Below, piece by piece: positions 1 through 7,872 of a stretch of 64,000 nt of DNA (position 1 is its first letter; the number at the start of each line of letters is the position of its first letter). The notes beneath the pieces were generated by a model. That model saw nothing but the letters and a program-made list of their open reading frames with translations, was not told where the DNA came from and made no database searches. Both the position numbers and the translations under genes were made by a program. The DNA lies in contig JBHJNQ010000005.1 of the NCBI GenBank assembly GCA_050330635.1, forward strand, positions 39,545 through 103,544. The letters run 5' to 3'. The DNA comes from CADEDH01 sp050330635 (GTDB taxonomy: Bacteria > Actinomycetota > Acidimicrobiia > Acidimicrobiales > SZUA-35).

Positions 1-1
1 C

Positions 2-793
2 GACGACGAGACCAGAAGCGAGATCGACGCCCTGACGCCCGGCTACACCGACAAGACCGCCTTCTTCGTCGACCGGCTGGCCCAGGGGATCGGCCGGATC
101 GCGGCGGCGTGGTGGCCCGAACCGGTGATCGTGCGGATGAGCGACTTCAAGACGAACGAGTACGCCCGGCTCGTCGGTGGCGCCCCGTTCGAACCGGCGG
201 AGGACAATCCCATGATCGGTTGGCGGGGCGCCAGCCGCTACTACCACGACGACTACCGGGAGGGGTTCGCCCTGGAGTGTGCCGCCGTCCGCCGGGTGCG
301 CCAGGAGATGGGGCTCACGAACACGATCGTGATGATCCCGTTCTGTCGGACCGTCGACGAGGCTGATCGGGTGCTCGACACCATGGCCCAGCACGGCCTC
401 GTCCGGGGCGAGAACGGACTCGAGGTCTACGTGATGGCGGAGATCCCCGCCAACATCATCCTGGCCGACGACTTCGCCACCCGCTTCGACGGCTTCTCCA
501 TAGGCAGCAACGACCTCACCCAGCTCGTGCTCGGGGTCGACCGCGACTCCGCTCGGCTGGCTCCCCTGTTCGACGAGCGGAACCCGGCGGTGACCCGCAG
601 CATCGAATGGCTCATCGAGCGGGCCCACGCCGCCGGGTGCAAGGTCGGCCTGTGCGGGCAGCGGCCATCGGACGACCCCGACTTCGCCCGCTTCCTCGTC
701 GGCGCCGGCATCGACTCGATCTCGGTCACCCCCGACAGCTTCCTCGACGTGAAGCGCCATGTGGCCGACGCCGAGCGGCAGCTCGACCGATGA
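2..793 (+). CDS. ppsA: phosphoenolpyruvate synthase, C-terminal part (5' end outside window)
   Basis: The frame is open from the first bases of the window, so the gene begins upstream; about 263 residues are visible. They form the PEP/pyruvate-binding TIM barrel of PEP synthase, which makes PEP from pyruvate and ATP. Visible hallmarks are SDFKTNEYA near the start of this piece, the metal-binding segment SIGSNDLTQLVLGVDRD, and LCGQRPSD, which holds the catalytic cysteine of the family. The protein ends shortly after the barrel, as normal for PpsA. A convergent methyltransferase gene follows 19 bases later. The missing ATP-grasp and phosphohistidine domains should lie upstream. Family assignment is firm; the full length cannot be judged. 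Confidence 0.93.
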   Translation, partial: DDETRSEIDALTPGYTDKTAFFVDRLAQGIGRIAAAWWPEPVIVRMSDFKTNEYARLVGGAPFEPAEDNPMIGWRGASRYYHDDYREGFALECAAVRRVRQEMGLTNTIVMIPFCRTVDEADRVLDTMAQHGLVRGENGLEVYVMAEIPANIILADDFATRFDGFSIGSNDLTQLVLGVDRDSARLAPLFDERNPAVTRSIEWLIERAHAAGCKVGLCGQRPSDDPDFARFLVGAGIDSISVTPDSFLDVKRHVADAERQLDR

Positions 794-812
794 CCTCCAC
801 TGCGGGTGGCGG

Positions 813-1421
813 TCAGGGCCGGCGGGCGATGATCAGGGTATCGAGGGCGACCCGGTCACCGTCGTCGGTGTCGACGTGGCGTTCGGCGACCTCGGCGGTC
901 GTGATCTCGAGCCCCTCGAGGGCGGACACGGTCTCGTCGAGCCCGTAGCACACGTCGGGTGACGAGGGACCGCCGTGGCCGCCTTCGACGTTGGTCTTGT
1001 CGTGGCCGACGAGGAACAACGTCCCGCCCGGGCGAAGCCAGGTCCGGGCGTGGTCGAGCACGGCAGCCCGGCCCTCCGGCGGCAACTGGAGGTAGGAGAT
1101 GAGTACGAGGTCAACGGGCTCGGAGGGCTGCCAGGTCGTGGCGTCGGCCTCGATGAGCTCGATCGTCACACCGTGGTCCTCGGCCAAGCGGGCCGCCTTG
1201 GCCAGACCGGCCGACGAGAAGTCGACGGCGGTGACCTTCCAACCTCGGGCGGTCAGCCACACGGCATTGCGGCCCTCGCCCGCCGCCAGGTCGATGGCGC
1301 GGCCGGGAGTGAGGTCGCCGAGGTGGGCGGCCACGAACTGGTTCGCCTCCTCCGTCCACACATAGGCCCGCTCGGCGTAGCGCTCGTTCCAGGCCTGCCG
1401 CTTGTCGTCGGTGGTGGTCAT
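813..1421 (-). CDS. class I SAM-dependent methyltransferase, TehB/TPMT-like
   Basis: The 202-residue product is a small cytoplasmic methyltransferase. Motif I, IDLAAGEGRNAVWL (about residues 43-56), binds S-adenosylmethionine. It is followed by VTAVDFS (motif post-I) and an LRPGGTLFLVGHD segment typical of the fold. The start MTTTDDKRQAWNERYAE resembles the N-terminus of TehB-like and thiopurine-type methyltransferases, which methylate small electrophiles such as tellurite or thiols. The substrate cannot be deduced. It is convergent with ppsA and divergent from the P450 gene, so it is probably monocistronic. The start is the ATG at 1421; a GAGGAGCACGCC stretch lies just upstream on this strand. 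Confidence 0.85.
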   Translation of the reverse strand: MTTTDDKRQAWNERYAERAYVWTEEANQFVAAHLGDLTPGRAIDLAAGEGRNAVWLTARGWKVTAVDFSSAGLAKAARLAEDHGVTIELIEADATTWQPSEPVDLVLISYLQLPPEGRAAVLDHARTWLRPGGTLFLVGHDKTNVEGGHGGPSSPDVCYGLDETVSALEGLEITTAEVAERHVDTDDGDRVALDTLIIARRP

Positions 1422-1626
1422 GGCGTGCTCCTCGAGGCTGGTCCCCGTCTACGGCCGGCGGCGCCGCATCGGGCCCGCCCGTCCCCGTGCATAATGGCCG
1501 ATGGCGGCCGCGGGGCGAAAGGCGGGCGACCCGGCCCCGGCGCCCGATTGGCCCCCACGGTGGGCCGGGCGCTACACCGGCCGGAGGACCGGACCGGGGA
1601 CTCTCGGCCAGCCGACGGAGACGACC

Positions 1627-2934
1627 ATGGCCAACACCTACCACCGGGCACCCGACGCCATGGGGGCGGCCCCTTCCGGCTGCCCCGTGCAGGCGACATG
1701 GTCGCCGCTCGACGCCGACTACCTCCGCGACCCGTACCCCATCGCCAACCGGCTGCGCCATGATCACCGTCTGTTCTGGTCGGAACCGCTCGGCCACGTG
1801 GTGGTCACCCACATGAGCGACATCGAGCACGTCTTCACCAACCCCGACGTCTTCGCCTCGACCAACGTGCAGGACCCGATCTTCCCCCTGTGCCCGGCGG
1901 CCAGCGCCGTGCTGGCCGCCGACGATTTCGACCCCGTGGCGGTCATGTCGAACCGGCCCGAGCCCGGCCACGGTCGCATCCGGGTCTACACCCGTCGGGG
2001 GTTCAGCAACCGGCGCCTCCGCACCCTCGAGGACTACATGCGGACCCGGGCCACGGCGCTGTTGGACCAGATGGTCGACGCCGGGTCCCCGGCCGAGTAC
2101 GTGTCGGCCCTCGCCTTTCCCCTCCCGGCCGAGATCGTCTTCCGCTTCATCGGGTTCCCCCCGGCCGACGACGCCATGATCAAGCGGTGGTGCGTCAACC
2201 GCCGGGCCTTCTCCTGGGGACGACCGACCGAGGAGGAGCAGACGGTCATCGCCCGCGGCATGCTCGACTACTGGCGCTACTGCCGCCAGTTCGTGGCCGA
2301 GCGCCGGGAGCGACGGACCGACGACTTCACCTCGGAGTTGCTCGACGCCTGGGAGGCCGACCCGGGGCCGGAGAACGATCCCGATGCCACCACCGGTATC
2401 TCGTACCGGGAGGTCGAGTCGGTCGTCTACGGCATCAGCTTCGCCGGCCACGACCCGGTCACGGCCCTGCTGTGCAACACCCTGCTGTGCCTGCTGCCCC
2501 GCCGGGACCAGTGGCGGGCCCTGGTCGACGACCCGTCCCTGGCCGGCGGTGCCGTCGAGGAGACCCTCCGGTTCGAGTCGAGCCAGGTGTCCTGGCGGCG
2601 GGTTACGACGTGCGAAACCACACTGGCCGGGGTCGACCTGCCGGCCGGCACCCGCCTCTTCCTCAACTTCGCCTCCGCCAATCACGAACCGGGCCTGTTC
2701 GACGAACCCGAGACCTTCGATCTGCATCGTCCCGACGCCGCCCGCCACATCAGCTTCGGCAAGGGGATCCACTACTGCTTGGGGGCCAACCTGGCCAAGA
2801 TGGAGGCCCGGATCGTGCTGGAACTGCTGGCCACCCGGCTCTCCACGCTCCGACTGGTCGAGGATCAGGCACTCCGGTACTTCCCCAACATCACGTTCCG
2901 TGGCCCCGACGCGCTCCAGCTCGCCTGGGACTGA
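1627..2934 (+). CDS. cytochrome P450
   Basis: The 435-residue product is a soluble bacterial P450 of the CYP107/CYP125-like type. The haem-binding loop FGKGIHYCLG holds the cysteine ligand. The K-helix ExxR is seen as EETLR. The I-helix segment reads FAGHDPVTA, where the usual acid-threonine pair (D/E-T) is D-P followed by V-T, a small departure from consensus. The frame is open upstream to 1501, but the ATG at 1627 has a GGAG six bases before it and gives a normal N-terminus. No ferredoxin or reductase gene is adjacent, so the redox partner is elsewhere. The substrate is unknown; a VOC protein and an LLM oxidoreductase follow on the same strand, which suggests catabolism of a hydrophobic or aromatic compound. 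Confidence 0.93.
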   Translation: MANTYHRAPDAMGAAPSGCPVQATWSPLDADYLRDPYPIANRLRHDHRLFWSEPLGHVVVTHMSDIEHVFTNPDVFASTNVQDPIFPLCPAASAVLAADDFDPVAVMSNRPEPGHGRIRVYTRRGFSNRRLRTLEDYMRTRATALLDQMVDAGSPAEYVSALAFPLPAEIVFRFIGFPPADDAMIKRWCVNRRAFSWGRPTEEEQTVIARGMLDYWRYCRQFVAERRERRTDDFTSELLDAWEADPGPENDPDATTGISYREVESVVYGISFAGHDPVTALLCNTLLCLLPRRDQWRALVDDPSLAGGAVEETLRFESSQVSWRRVTTCETTLAGVDLPAGTRLFLNFASANHEPGLFDEPETFDLHRPDAARHISFGKGIHYCLGANLAKMEARIVLELLATRLSTLRLVEDQALRYFPNITFRGPDALQLAWD

Positions 2935-3018
2935 CAAGACAGGCCGGGCGATCGCCAGGGCTCACTTCTCCCGTAGGTCCTGAGCCGTCCAGCCGGGAAC
3001 CACGGCGGCAGGGTCGAC

Positions 3019-3031
3019 TACGCTCGGTGGG
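3019..3031 (+). promoter_or_regulatory. -10 element for a leaderless VOC-gene transcript
   Basis: TACGCT at 3019-3024 is followed by seven bases and then the ATG at 3032. That places the expected transcription start on or next to the start codon, with no Shine-Dalgarno sequence in between. Leaderless mRNAs with a TANNNT -10 box are common in actinobacteria. No good -35 is visible. Confidence 0.4.
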
Positions 3032-3559
3032 ATGGTGAAGCCCGTCAAGTTCGCCCACATGGTCCTCGACACCAACAACTACGAGGCGATGGTCGAGTGG
3101 TATTCGACCTTCCTCGACGCCGAGGTCCGCCACGGCGATGAGTACCTCACGTTCCTCAGCTACGACGACGAGCATCACCGGATCGCCATCGTCAACCGGG
3201 CCCAGCACGACCGGGTGCCCGGGAGCTGCGGCCTGGCCCACGTGGCCTACACCTACGCCGGGGTCGACGACCTGTTCGCCCTCTACCGGCGGCTGGGGGC
3301 GGTGGGGATCCGTCCGGTCCGTACCATCCACCACGGCATGACCTTGTCGGCCTACTACGCCGACCCCGACGGCAACGGCGTCGAGACCCAGGTCGACGTG
3401 TTGTCGATGGACGAGGCCGAGGCGTTCATGCGGAGCGACGTGTTCCGCGCCAACCCCATCGGCATCCTCGTCGACTTCGACGACCTGATCGAGCGTCACG
3501 CCGCCGGCGACCCCACCGTCACCGACTACCCGCAGGTGGAGACCTCCACCCCGGGGTAG
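3032..3559 (+). CDS. VOC-superfamily protein (extradiol dioxygenase/glyoxalase-like)
   Basis: The 175-residue product has one VOC module: KFAHMVLDTNN at the start with the first metal-ligand histidine position, a LAHVAYTYAGVDDL strand with the second histidine, and YYADPDGNGVETQVD with the glutamate. This layout matches single-module relatives of biphenyl-2,3-diol dioxygenase. The three metal ligands (H, H, E) all appear to be present, so a metal-dependent ring-cleavage or isomerisation activity is possible. It lies 97 bases after the P450 and before the LLM oxidoreductase on the same strand, consistent with one catabolic unit. The substrate is unknown. The start is set by the -10 box at 3019 and the conserved N-terminus. 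Confidence 0.85.
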   Translation: MVKPVKFAHMVLDTNNYEAMVEWYSTFLDAEVRHGDEYLTFLSYDDEHHRIAIVNRAQHDRVPGSCGLAHVAYTYAGVDDLFALYRRLGAVGIRPVRTIHHGMTLSAYYADPDGNGVETQVDVLSMDEAEAFMRSDVFRANPIGILVDFDDLIERHAAGDPTVTDYPQVETSTPG

Positions 3560-3752
3560 GTGACGCCGGTCCCCTTGATCGAATTCTCCGATGGGGCAGG
3601 CTCCATTTTGGGAATCGACTGATGGTGTTGCGCCTTTTGGATACGAAATTCGGGTCTATCTGTATCAGTTGATGGACTTGCCTCTGCGGACTTCCTAGGG
3701 TGAGAGAGGAAGGGTGAGGCGACCGCCGCTCACCCGCTAAGGGGGTCCAGAG
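3560..3752. promoter_or_regulatory. AT-richer intergenic region, probable promoter of the LLM gene
   Basis: This stretch is clearly less GC-rich than its surroundings, especially 3600-3680. It holds an inverted repeat GATAC (3640-3644) and GTATC (3662-3666) with a 17-base centre, and TGATGG twice. I could not fix a convincing -35/-10 pair. It is likely the control region of the LLM-esterase pair downstream, perhaps with an operator. Confidence 0.4.
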
Positions 3753-5141
3753 ATGATCGAAATCGGCGTGTTCCACAACGGCGCGTCCGACCTGCCGACC
3801 ATGGTCACCAGCGATGGCATCGCCATCAACAAGGGTGACTTGCGGGCCACGCAGGAGTCGGCGGCCAGGGTGCAGATAGGCCAGGTCCGCCAGGGGGTGC
3901 TGGCCGAGAAGCTCGGGTTCGACGCCTTCTTCATGACCGAGCACCACTTCCAGCCCGAGGGCGCCGAGTTCAGCCCCAACCCGCTCATGACCGAGATGGC
4001 GGTGGCGGCGCTGACCAAGCGGATCCGCCTCGGTCAGGCGGCCAACATCCTCACGTGGCACCATCCGGTGCGGATCGCCGAGCAGGCGGCCATGCTCGAC
4101 GTGGTCAGCGGGGGACGCCTCGAGTTCGGGATCGGGCGGGGCTACCAACCCCGGGAGACCGAGGTGCTGGGCGGCCAGATGGGGGCCACGATCCAGGATC
4201 AGGAGCGGAACCGGGCCTATTTCGAGGAGGCGTACGAGATCCTGCTGAAGTGCTGGACGCAGGACTCGTTCAGCCATCACGGTGAGTTCTTCACCATTCC
4301 GCCCACCTACACCCGGTGGAACCACCAGCAAACGATCGCCTACTTCTCCCAAGCCGGGGTGGGACGCACCGTCGACGAGGTGCTGTCGATCGGGGCCCCC
4401 GACATGTACTCGATGGGGAGCCCGGTGCTGGCCACGACCACCAAGCTGCGGGAGCTGCAGGTCTACCCCCAGCCCGTCCAGAAGCCGTACCCCCAGATGT
4501 GGGAGCCGGTGACGAGCCCCCGCTCGGTCGGCTTCGCCGCCCGCAACGGCGTCAACGCCTACTTCATCGTCGAACCCAACCTGCGCCTGCGTGACAACAT
4601 CCGGATGTACTACGACGCGGCCGAGGAGGCGGGCTGGCCCGATCGTCTCGACCGTGGCGAGTTCAAGTACGGCTGGGACTGCGAAAAGCGGCGTGGCATC
4701 ATCACCGGCCGTTATGTCCATATCGCCGACAAGGGAATCGGCGATATGGATCGGGCAGCTCGAGGACTCGAGGTGCAGTGGGACTACTACGGTCCCTTCG
4801 GGTTCGCCGGTGTCCTGGCCGATCCCGGAGAGGAGGTCGACATGACGCGTCGGGTCACCCACCAGGAGCTCCGCGATCGAAAGGTGGCGATCCATGGTTC
4901 GGTGGAGATGGTCATCGACGAGATCATGCAGATCAAAGAAGTCGCCGGTTACGACGACTTCCGCTTCAACGCCTGGTTCGAGATGGGTGGCTTCTCCACG
5001 ACCGAGATCGAGGAGCAGATGACGTGCTTCGCCGAGGAGGTCATGCCGGTGCTGCGTCGGGAGTGCGGCGGCAGCCCCGAACTGCCCGAGAGCACCGTCG
5101 AGCTCGTGCCCGAGCTGGGCCGGCTGGCGGTGGCCGACTGA
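3753..5141 (+). CDS. LLM-class flavin-dependent oxidoreductase (luciferase-like)
   Basis: The 462-residue product is a luciferase-like TIM-barrel monooxygenase using FMNH2 or F420H2. Typical segments are LAEKLGFDAFFMTEHHF, where the E-H-H lies at the active site, then LTWHHPVRIAEQAAMLDVVS and GRLEFGIGRGYQPRE in the first 130 residues. It is about 100 residues longer than the commonest LLM proteins, with an extra C-terminal part. The ATG at 3753 opens with MIEIGVFHNG, a standard family start; AAGGGGG lies close upstream. The esterase gene begins 26 bases after its stop and has its own GGAGG, so the two probably form an operon. Substrate and choice of flavin or F420 are not deducible. Confidence 0.92.
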   Translation: MIEIGVFHNGASDLPTMVTSDGIAINKGDLRATQESAARVQIGQVRQGVLAEKLGFDAFFMTEHHFQPEGAEFSPNPLMTEMAVAALTKRIRLGQAANILTWHHPVRIAEQAAMLDVVSGGRLEFGIGRGYQPRETEVLGGQMGATIQDQERNRAYFEEAYEILLKCWTQDSFSHHGEFFTIPPTYTRWNHQQTIAYFSQAGVGRTVDEVLSIGAPDMYSMGSPVLATTTKLRELQVYPQPVQKPYPQMWEPVTSPRSVGFAARNGVNAYFIVEPNLRLRDNIRMYYDAAEEAGWPDRLDRGEFKYGWDCEKRRGIITGRYVHIADKGIGDMDRAARGLEVQWDYYGPFGFAGVLADPGEEVDMTRRVTHQELRDRKVAIHGSVEMVIDEIMQIKEVAGYDDFRFNAWFEMGGFSTTEIEEQMTCFAEEVMPVLRRECGGSPELPESTVELVPELGRLAVAD

Positions 5142-5167
5142 CAACGGAGACACACGGAGGTTCTGAC

Positions 5168-6076
5168 ATGGCAAGCACGCAGGCCGAAGCGCTCAAGACG
5201 TTGTACCGCTCCTGGGTCGACCGCATGGCGGCCGACCCGGAGATGGGGCTGCCCGAGATGCGCGATCTGTTCGAGGCGTGGCACCAGCCGACGGCCGAGC
5301 CCGAGGAGGTCACCTACGCCGAGGTCGACGCCGGCGGCGTTCCCTCGTTGTGGTGCCTTCCCCTCGGTTGCGCCGACGACCGGGTGATCGTGTTCACCCA
5401 CGGCGGCGGCTACGTCGTCGGGTCGAGGTACACCCACCGCAAGCTGGCCGGTCACCTGGCCAAGGCGGCCGGTTGTCGGGCCCTGGTGATCGACTACCGC
5501 CTCGCCCCCGAGTTCCCCCACCCGGCGCCGGTGGAGGACGCCGTCGCCGCCTATCGGTGGTTGCTCGATCAGGGGATCGAGGCCGGACACATCGCCACGT
5601 GTGGTGACTCGGCCGGCGGCGGTCTGTGCACTGCCATGGTGCTGAAGGCCCGGGACGAGGGGCTGCCGCTGCCGGCCGCCATCATGCCGCTGTCCCCGTG
5701 GTACGACATGGAGGGGAAGGGCGACTCCCTGGATGGCAACGCCGCCGTCGACGTCCTCGTGCAGCGGGAGATCCTGATGGGCATGGCCACCACCTTCCTG
5801 GGCGAGGCGTCGGCGGCCGATCCGCTGGCCAACCCCCTCTACGCCGATCTGGACGGGCTACCGCCGGTGTTCATCCAGGTGGGGGGCGACGAGACGTTGC
5901 TCGACGACTCCCACCGGTTCGCCGAACGGGCCCGCGACGCCGGCGTGGACGTGACCGTCGAGGTCCATCCGGAGATGCAGCACGTCTTCCATTTCCTGGC
6001 TGGCCGGGCCCCGGAGGCCGACGAGGCGATCGCCGACCTCGCAGCCTGGGTCCGACCCCATCTCGGCCTGAGCTGA
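5168..6076 (+). CDS. alpha/beta-hydrolase, HSL (hormone-sensitive lipase) family esterase
   Basis: The 302-residue product is a cytoplasmic esterase. The HSL signature THGGGYVVGS forms the oxyanion hole. The nucleophile elbow is GDSAGGG, the acid is likely the D of GGDETLLDD, and the catalytic histidine sits in MQHVFHF near the C-terminus, so the triad is complete. The longer frame runs back to 4778, but a clear GGAGG eight bases before the ATG at 5168 and the normal family length favour this start. It follows the LLM oxidoreductase closely; an oxygenation step followed by ester hydrolysis, as in Baeyer-Villiger type degradation, is a plausible joint role. Confidence 0.92.
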   Translation: MASTQAEALKTLYRSWVDRMAADPEMGLPEMRDLFEAWHQPTAEPEEVTYAEVDAGGVPSLWCLPLGCADDRVIVFTHGGGYVVGSRYTHRKLAGHLAKAAGCRALVIDYRLAPEFPHPAPVEDAVAAYRWLLDQGIEAGHIATCGDSAGGGLCTAMVLKARDEGLPLPAAIMPLSPWYDMEGKGDSLDGNAAVDVLVQREILMGMATTFLGEASAADPLANPLYADLDGLPPVFIQVGGDETLLDDSHRFAERARDAGVDVTVEVHPEMQHVFHFLAGRAPEADEAIADLAAWVRPHLGLS

Positions 6077-6099
6077 TCCTCGAGCCGGGAGCGGAGCGT

Positions 6100-6429
6100 C
6101 ACCCGGTCCCGGCCCTGGCGGACGAACGGCGGCGCCGGTTGCTCGGAAGGGCCCGCCGCGAATCCGAGCTCGAGCAGGTGATGGCCCTGGCGCTGTTCAT
6201 CCCCTGGCTGCTCGGCACCGGGGGCAACATCGGTGCCCAGGCCGCCACGACAGTCGTGCGAGCCATGGCGGTCGATGATCTGCGAGTTCGCGATCTACCT
6301 CGAGGCGTTCCCGCTGGCTGTCGGTCGCCTCGGTGGCGACCGGCCGTGGTGAGCGCTCCCCTCATCACAACGCTCATCGACGCCACGGGCCTGCTCGTCT
6401 ATTTCTCCTGCGCCCGGCGGTGTTCGAGG
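6100..6429 (+). pseudogene. decayed remnant of an MgtE-type magnesium transporter
   Basis: Translation in one frame gives ESELEQVMALALFIPWLLG, then TGGNIGAQAATTVVRA and, about 50 codons later, APLITTLIDATGLLVYF. The first two pieces match the conserved core of the MgtE membrane domain and the last matches its final helix. Roughly 60 residues that should lie between are missing or scrambled (around 6270-6340), and the N-terminal cytoplasmic and CBS domains are absent. No start codon or upstream Shine-Dalgarno fits. I read this as a gene relic in the 375-base gap between the esterase gene and boxB. Confidence 0.7.
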
Positions 6430-6451
6430 TGTGAACCCGGGCCACGGCGGG

Positions 6452-7867
6452 TCAGAGTTTCACGTACTCGAAGTCGACCGGCTTCTGATGGATGCCCTGG
6501 GTCGGCGCCGCCACCCAACCGGCCATCCGACCCGGCTCGGTCACGCCGACCATGAGCGAGCGGACATGGGCCCGCTCGTCGTCGGTCGGCAGCCAGTCGT
6601 CGACGGAGTCCCGCCACGTCGCCTCGTCGACGAGCCGACCGTCGGGGCTGACATGACGGTGGCGGAAGGTGCCGACGTTGCGGTGGAAGCCGCGGTGGGG
6701 CAGCCGCAGCGTCACGTCGATGCCGGCCTCGGCCAGGGCCCGGTTCCACCGGTCGACCCCCTTCTGGCAGTCCTCGGTGTAGTCGTCGCGGAGGGTCTCG
6801 TTGAGCGCGGCCAACTGGGTCACCTCCCGGATGCCGATGCCCTCGTCGGTCGCTTCGGGCACGGCTCGTGTCACGTCTTTGAGGATGTGGTCGTCGTGGC
6901 GGCGCTCCTCCTGGAACCGGCCCTTGAGTCCGGCGGCGAAGTAGTTGGCGGCGTTGGTCGACGTCTCCGCCCCGAACAGGTCGAGGGAGACGGAGTAGTG
7001 GAAGTTGAGGTACTTCTGCAGGAGGTCGAGGCCCACCCCCCCGTGGGGGCGCACGTCGTCGGTGTCGTGTTCCCGCATGAGCTCGACGGTGCGCTGGATG
7101 ACGCGGCCGACCCCGGTGGCGCCCACGAACATGTGGTGGGCTTCCTCCTTGAGCATGAAGTCGCATGTCCGCGACAGCGGATCGAACCCGGACTCCCGCA
7201 GCGATGCCAACTGGTACTTGCCGTCGCGATCGGTGAAGTAGGTGAACATGAAGAACGACAACCAGTCGGGCGTCTCCTCGTTGAAGGCGCCGAGGATGCG
7301 GGGATTGTCGGGGTCGCCGGAGTGGCGTTCGAGCATCTCGTCGGCCTCGTCGCGCCCGGCCCGGCCGAAGTAGCGGTGGAGGAGGTAGACCATGGCCCAC
7401 AGGTGCCGGCCCTCCTCCACGTTGACCTGGAACAGGTTCCTCATGTCGTAGAGCGACGGGGCGGTGAGGCAGAGATGGCGCTGCTGCTCGACCGAGGCGG
7501 GCTCCGTGTCGCCCTGGACGACGATGAGGCGCTGCAGGTCGGCCCGGTACTCGCCGGGGACCTCCTGCCACGCCGCCTCACCCTTGTGGTCGCCGAAGGT
7601 GATCCTGCGGTCGGGCTCCGGCTCGGCCAGGAACACCCCCCAGCGGTAGTCGGGCATCTCGACATGGTCGAAGTTGGCCCACCCGTCGCGTCCGACGTCG
7701 ACGGCGGTGCGGAGGAAGACGGGGTTGCGCTGATAGGCGACCGGGCCCAGCTCCTCCCACCACTGGACGAACTTGGGCTGCCAGGACTCGAGCGCCCGTT
7801 GCAGGCGGCGGTCGCCGGCAAGATCGACGTTGTTGGGAATCTTGGCGTCGATGTCAACCCTCGTCAT
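6452..7867 (-). CDS. boxB: benzoyl-CoA 2,3-epoxidase subunit B (BoxB)
   Basis: The 471-residue product matches the di-iron oxygenase that epoxidises benzoyl-CoA in the aerobic box pathway. It has the di-iron carboxylate pattern: VNVEEGRHLWAMVYLLH, then MLKEEAHHMFVG, then EERRHDDHILKD, giving the expected E, E-x2-H, E, E-x2-H style ligands. The ATG at 7867 lies six bases after the boxC stop, so boxC-boxB is one transcript; GAAGGG inside the boxC end can serve as ribosome binding site. BoxB normally takes electrons from BoxA, an FAD/Fe-S reductase, which is not in this window, nor is a benzoate-CoA ligase. The family match is strong over the full length. Confidence 0.95.
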   Translation of the reverse strand: MTRVDIDAKIPNNVDLAGDRRLQRALESWQPKFVQWWEELGPVAYQRNPVFLRTAVDVGRDGWANFDHVEMPDYRWGVFLAEPEPDRRITFGDHKGEAAWQEVPGEYRADLQRLIVVQGDTEPASVEQQRHLCLTAPSLYDMRNLFQVNVEEGRHLWAMVYLLHRYFGRAGRDEADEMLERHSGDPDNPRILGAFNEETPDWLSFFMFTYFTDRDGKYQLASLRESGFDPLSRTCDFMLKEEAHHMFVGATGVGRVIQRTVELMREHDTDDVRPHGGVGLDLLQKYLNFHYSVSLDLFGAETSTNAANYFAAGLKGRFQEERRHDDHILKDVTRAVPEATDEGIGIREVTQLAALNETLRDDYTEDCQKGVDRWNRALAEAGIDVTLRLPHRGFHRNVGTFRHRHVSPDGRLVDEATWRDSVDDWLPTDDERAHVRSLMVGVTEPGRMAGWVAAPTQGIHQKPVDFEYVKL

Positions 7868-7872
7868 GGTGC

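Noticed and set aside
1111..2937. Long open frame of 608 codons on the minus strand across the P450 gene
   Set aside because: The plus-strand product is a full P450 with all motifs; the minus frame is a low-complexity Gly/Val/Arg-rich shadow caused by high GC.
3519..5174. 551-codon minus-strand frame opposite the LLM gene
   Set aside because: Lies entirely opposite an unambiguous LLM gene; composition is shadow-like and no family is recognisable.
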